9,311 nucleotides of DNA, from contig PKWT01000361.1 in the NCBI GenBank assembly GCA_003132125.1, positions 8,642 to 17,952 of the forward strand. The letters run 5' to 3'. Numbering within the stretch: the stretch's first letter is position 1; each line of letters opens with the position of its first letter. Below the pieces are notes generated by a model, which was not told the origin of the DNA, did no database searches, and saw nothing but the letters and a program-made list of their open reading frames with translations. This DNA comes from Micrococcales bacterium (GTDB lineage Bacteria > Actinomycetota > Actinomycetes > Actinomycetales > Dermatophilaceae). Both the position numbers and the translations under genes were made by a program. Of this stretch, positions 6,836-9,311 are shown in pieces.

Positions 6836-7627
6836 TTAGACGAGGGTGCGGCCACCGTCGATGTACAGGACGTGACCGGTTATGAATCCGGCGTGCGCGG
6901 ACGACAGGAAAAGCATGGGGCCGACGACCTCGTCGGGGACTCCCAGCCTGCCGGCAGGCACGAGGCGCACGAGGTCCTCACGCACTCCGGGTTTCTTGAG
7001 GTAGTCCGACGTCAGCGACGTTTCGATGTAGCCGGGTGCGATCGCGTTCACGGTCACTCCGCGGCCTGCCCACTCGGCGGCCATGACGCGCATCATCTGG
7101 TTGAGGCCGCCCTTTGAGGTGGCATAGGGGCCGTGATTCTTGTGCGCCAATAGTCCAGACACAGAGGACAAGACGATGATTCGTCCGTGTCCTTCGGCAA
7201 CCATGTGGCGACCGGCGGCCTGAGCTAGGCCGAATGCTGAGGAGAGGTTAGTGCGCAGTACCGCGTCCCACTCCTCTTCCGTGAAGTCGAGGACGGGTCG
7301 GCGATCGTTGACGCCGATGCAGTGCAGAAGTATGTCGAGCCCGCCGAGCTGTTCTACCGCCGCGTCCACGACTCTTGCCCCGGCGCCTCGCTCGGTCAGG
7401 TCAGCACGGAGAGTCCGCCCCTTCGCGTCCTGGAAGTCGTGGTCGGCCTCGAGGGCTTGAAGACGCTCGTCATCACGGTCGACCACGAGGAGGGAGGCGC
7501 CTACGGCGGCAAACCCCAGCGCGCTCTGGGTTCCGATCCCCCCTGCGCCGGCCACGAGGACGCGCGCACCGGAGAGACCCAACCATCCGGCCGCACCATT
7601 CGATGCCGACAGCGTTTCGGTTGCCAT
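6836..7627 (-). CDS. Short-chain dehydrogenase/reductase (SDR), probably NAD-dependent, 263 aa
   Basis: This is the first gene of the leftward operon and a classical SDR. Motifs (from the ATG at 7625-7627): a GAGGIG glycine loop (27-32) preceded by Ala rather than the usual Thr, acidic D50 at the end of strand 2 (VVDRDDE), which points to NAD(H), HCIG at 102-105 in place of the common NNAG, N127, catalytic S155, Y168 and K172, then the APGYIETSLT segment. The frame extends to another ATG at 7651 (271 aa), which has no ribosome site. The ATG at 7627 has AAGGA 11 nt upstream and gives a more usual N-terminus, so I prefer it, with moderate certainty. The stop is followed after 21 bp by the second SDR. 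The different cofactor motifs suggest the two SDRs catalyse different steps. It is probably expressed from the palindrome-containing divergent region upstream. Confidence 0.92.
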   Translation of the reverse strand: MATETLSASNGAAGWLGLSGARVLVAGAGGIGTQSALGFAAVGASLLVVDRDDERLQALEADHDFQDAKGRTLRADLTERGAGARVVDAAVEQLGGLDILLHCIGVNDRRPVLDFTEEEWDAVLRTNLSSAFGLAQAAGRHMVAEGHGRIIVLSSVSGLLAHKNHGPYATSKGGLNQMMRVMAAEWAGRGVTVNAIAPGYIETSLTSDYLKKPGVREDLVRLVPAGRLGVPDEVVGPMLFLSSAHAGFITGHVLYIDGGRTLV

Positions 7628-7654
7628 TTGCAATTTCGTCCTTCGTCTCATAGA

Positions 7655-7683
7655 CTTTTACTGTCCGAAAGTACGTTTCACCA
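7655..7683 (-). promoter_or_regulatory. Weak candidate promoter for the leftward operon
   Basis: Read on the minus strand, TAAAAG (complement of 7655-7660) could serve as a -10 box (4 of 6 to consensus). TGGTGA (complement of 7678-7683), 17 nt upstream, would be a poor -35 box. The match is weak and actinobacterial promoters are variable. The main support is position: it lies just upstream of the first SDR, and the palindrome at 7659-7673 would sit across its spacer and -10 region. Confidence 0.2.
7659..7673. promoter_or_regulatory. Imperfect 15-bp palindrome, candidate IclR-family operator
   Basis: TACTGTCCGAAAGTA pairs in six of seven symmetric positions around a central C: TACT with AGTA, one G/A mismatch, then TC with GA. 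Two further overlapping inverted repeats are present: ACTTT (7654-7658) with AAAGT (7668-7672), and GAAA (7667-7670) with TTTC (7676-7679). The site lies in a comparatively AT-rich stretch between the divergent SDR operon and the IclR-type regulator gene. That is where this family commonly binds palindromes of about this length. Binding by the adjacent regulator is inference. Confidence 0.4.
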
Positions 7684-7720
7684 GATGAAGCCACGGTACC
7701 CTCCGCTCGTAAGGACGTCA

Positions 7721-8581
7721 ATGCCCAGCGGGCACCACGTGGGACGTGCACCTCTCGGAATGCGAAGGAGCGGAAGGTTGCCCAGTCAACAGCCAAGAAC
7801 AGTTCAGCCAAAGACGCCCAACCGGTACCGGATCGAGGCACTGGCCAAGGGCCTGGATGTGTTGCGGCTCTTTGATGAGACGACCTTGTCGTTGCGGCTG
7901 CGCGACATCTGCGACCACACCGGCATCCCCATGCCGACTGCCTTCCGGATCGTGTCCACTTTGGAGGAAGGCGGGTTCCTCGAGCGGACCCATGACGGCG
8001 CGTTCCAGCCCGGAGTCACTGTTCTGACGCTCGGTTCGACCGCCCTGCGCGGCTCCAGCCTCGTCCAAGTCAGCGAAAAGCCGCTAAGGGAATTGGCTCA
8101 GGCCACCGGTGAGACGGTCAACCTCGGCATCCTGCTCGACGACCGGGTTCTCTACCTGGCGAGGTTGCGCAACGCCGATCTGGTCACGGCCAACGTGCAG
8201 GTGGGTTCCACCCTTCCGGCGACCTACACCTCGATGGGCAAGCTTCTGTTGGCCATGCTGGACCCAGACGACCTTGCCGAGCGGGTCGGTGCGGAGTCCT
8301 TCCCTGAGGGGGCAGGACCGAATGCGGTAAAGGATCTCAAGGAACTGAGCCGACAACTCGCGGTGATCCGGCGCCAGGGATACGCCATTCAAGACAAAGA
8401 ACTGGCCCAAGGACTCCGGTCGGTGTCGGTGCCCGTGTACGGAAAAGACCCCAAACCAGTCGCGGCCGTCAACATCGCCGTCTCGTCGACACGCCACGAC
8501 CTCGACGCGCTCCGCGGTCCGCTTCTACAACAGCTAATGGCAACCGCATCAGACATCACCAGGAGGCTTCGCGCACTATGA
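7721..8581 (+). CDS. IclR-family transcriptional regulator, 286 aa (or 267 aa from an alternative start)
   Basis: This is a DNA-binding regulator with an N-terminal winged helix-turn-helix and a C-terminal effector-binding domain. The wHTH starts at YRIEALAKGLDVLRLFDE (about residues 36-53), with the recognition region IPMPTAFRIVSTLEEGGFLE (69-88). The ligand-binding domain covers about 105-286, with typical segments GETVNLGILLDDRVLYLAR, YTSMGKLLLAMLD and GYAIQDKELAQGLRSVSVPV. Two starts are plausible: ATG 7721 with AAGGA 5 nt upstream, and TTG 7778 with AAGGAG 7 nt upstream. The shorter product fits the family better at the N-terminus, whereas ATG is the commoner codon. The frame is open further upstream, but that is antisense to the SDR gene. 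The stop overlaps the CMD start (ATGA, 8578-8581). It probably senses the transported compound or an intermediate and controls the divergent operon and itself (inference from position). Confidence 0.93.
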   Translation: MPSGHHVGRAPLGMRRSGRLPSQQPRTVQPKTPNRYRIEALAKGLDVLRLFDETTLSLRLRDICDHTGIPMPTAFRIVSTLEEGGFLERTHDGAFQPGVTVLTLGSTALRGSSLVQVSEKPLRELAQATGETVNLGILLDDRVLYLARLRNADLVTANVQVGSTLPATYTSMGKLLLAMLDPDDLAERVGAESFPEGAGPNAVKDLKELSRQLAVIRRQGYAIQDKELAQGLRSVSVPVYGKDPKPVAAVNIAVSSTRHDLDALRGPLLQQLMATASDITRRLRAL

Positions 8582-9132
8582 CTCGGCTGGAACAGATACC
8601 CCCGACCAACCTGAATCCGGAGCAGAAGTCGCTCTACACGAAAATTACCGAGGGGCCACGGGCGCAGGGACCGAAGCACTTCGATCTCACCCGTGATGAC
8701 GGGGCGCTCCTCGGACCGTTCAACGCTCTCCTGCTCGCTCCGCGGCTCGGCTCGGCACTGCAGGAACTGGGTGCTGCCATCCGCTACCAAACGGCTCTTT
8801 CGGCGCGCACCCGCGAGATCGCGATACTGACCGTGGCCGCGCGCTGGGATAGTCCGTTCGAGCGCTCGGCACACGAGAGCGTGGGTCGAGCGGTTGGACT
8901 CAGCGCCGAGGAGATGTCGGAGATCCGGGCCGGCCGTGTCCCCGCGCTCGAAGATACGCACGAACTGGCGTGCGCGTATCTGGCGAGAAGCATGGTCGAA
9001 GGGGACGTGGATAACGAGGCCTGGGCTGCCTGGGCCCCGGTCGTCGGCGCCGCCACGATATTCGAACTGACCACGCTTGTGGGCTACTACGCCACACTCG
9101 CCCTTCAGATGCGGGTCTTTCGCGTCGACTGA
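8578..9132 (+). CDS. Carboxymuconolactone decarboxylase (CMD) family protein, cysteine-free, 184 aa
   Basis: This is an all-helical protein of the CMD/AhpD superfamily. The core runs from about residue 47 to 130: FNALLLAPRLGSALQELG, then the conserved L-S-A-R-T-R-E-I-A-I-L helix with E80, W90, and DSPFERSAHESVGRAVGLSAE with E95 and H99, followed by an E-L-A-C-A-Y-L helix. Peroxidase-type AhpD members carry a CxxC pair in the segment before the His. Here those positions are D-S-P-F-E, so the protein resembles the decarboxylase-like branch and is unlikely to be a thiol peroxidase. The start overlaps the regulator stop, and AGGAGG lies 11 nt upstream (8561-8566). Coupling to the IclR gene and divergence from the catabolic operon suggest a role in the same pathway, possibly decarboxylation or a lactone/keto-acid step. 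The substrate is unknown. Confidence 0.88.
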   Translation: MTRLEQIPPTNLNPEQKSLYTKITEGPRAQGPKHFDLTRDDGALLGPFNALLLAPRLGSALQELGAAIRYQTALSARTREIAILTVAARWDSPFERSAHESVGRAVGLSAEEMSEIRAGRVPALEDTHELACAYLARSMVEGDVDNEAWAAWAPVVGAATIFELTTLVGYYATLALQMRVFRVD

Positions 9133-9228
9133 CATCGAAGAAACCGCAGTCGTACGTCATCTTGGTTCACCTGAGATAGGCAGAACCGCAGCGCTGGATT
9201 GTGAAACAGCACACCCTGTGTTCACGGC

Positions 9229-9248
9229 GTTGGCCCAGGTAAGCCAAC
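9229..9248. repeat. Inverted repeat downstream of the CMD gene
   Basis: GTTGGC (9229-9234) and GCCAAC (9243-9248) are perfect 6-bp arms around an 8-nt loop. The repeat starts about 97 nt beyond the CMD stop. No T-run follows, so it is only a possible factor-assisted termination hairpin. Confidence 0.25.
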
Positions 9249-9272
9249 CAAGGCGGATGCAGATTTCATGGC

Positions 9273-9301
9273 GGCACCGGGCGACTGACCGGCCCGGCGC
9301 C
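9273..9301. terminator. GC-rich hairpin, possible terminator
   Basis: GGCACCGGGC (9273-9282) pairs with GCCCGGCGCC (9292-9301) at nine of ten positions, with a 9-nt loop. It is the strongest stem in the 3' non-coding stretch 9133-9311, where I see no gene. It lacks a U-tract, as many actinobacterial terminators do. It lies 140 nt beyond the CMD stop near the window edge, so it could equally belong to a gene to the right. Confidence 0.3.
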
Positions 9302-9311
9302 ACCGGATGCC

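Noticed and set aside
6371..7117. Long plus-strand open frame (248 codons) across the two SDR genes
   Set aside because: It spans the end of one SDR and the start of another on the opposite strand and has no protein features of its own. It is an antisense shadow.
7322..7720. N-terminal extension of the IclR regulator (419-aa frame)
   Set aside because: The extension lies antisense to the SDR gene and crosses the divergent control region. Starts with ribosome sites exist at 7721 and 7778.
9142..9192. Direct repeat AACCGCAG (two copies downstream of the CMD gene) as an attachment or iteron site
   Set aside because: Two 8-bp copies are compatible with chance, and there are no further copies or integrase nearby.
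1..9311. tRNA, rRNA, CRISPR array, phage-defence or secretion genes
   Set aside because: I looked for repeat-spacer periodicity and for proteins of such systems. None was seen, and all large genes are metabolic, transport or regulatory.

Overview
The window is GC-rich and uses GTG as well as ATG starts. It encodes a lipobox-anchored ABC binding protein and carries what looks like an actinobacterial-type IS21 remnant. Together these suggest a high-GC Gram-positive (Actinomycetota) chromosome or large plasmid. That placement is inference, and no genus can be named from the sequence.

Layout. Positions 1-803 hold no convincing intact gene: a very uncertain 57-codon ORF on the minus strand, a small hairpin, and a frameshifted remnant (about 495-712) resembling the N-terminus of an IS21-family IstA transposase. 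Positions 804-7627 are one tightly packed leftward gene cluster of eight genes, in transcription order: NAD-type SDR dehydrogenase, second (probably NADP-type) SDR, ABC ATPase, ABC permease A, ABC substrate-binding lipoprotein, ABC permease B, fumarylacetoacetate hydrolase (FAH) family protein 2, FAH family protein 1. Three of the junctions are 4-base stop/start overlaps and the rest are short gaps, so it is very likely one operon. Positions 7628-7720 are the divergent control region, with a 15-base imperfect palindrome at 7659-7673. To the right, on the plus strand, an IclR-family regulator overlaps by 4 bases a cysteine-free carboxymuconolactone-decarboxylase (CMD) family protein. Positions 9133-9311 are non-coding, with two inverted repeats.

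How the genes may work together (inference). A NitT/TauT-type ABC importer would bring in a small, probably anionic, organic compound. Two SDRs with different cofactor motifs could oxidise hydroxyl groups to ketones. Two FAH-fold enzymes could then cleave or isomerise the resulting beta-diketo or acylpyruvate-type acids, without any CoA ligase in sight. The CMD-like protein may act on an intermediate, and the IclR protein probably senses the substrate or an intermediate and controls both directions from the shared intergenic region. The substrate cannot be read from the sequence. No ring-cleaving oxygenase, dehydratase or CoA enzyme is present, so the entry step of the pathway must be elsewhere or be one of these enzymes.
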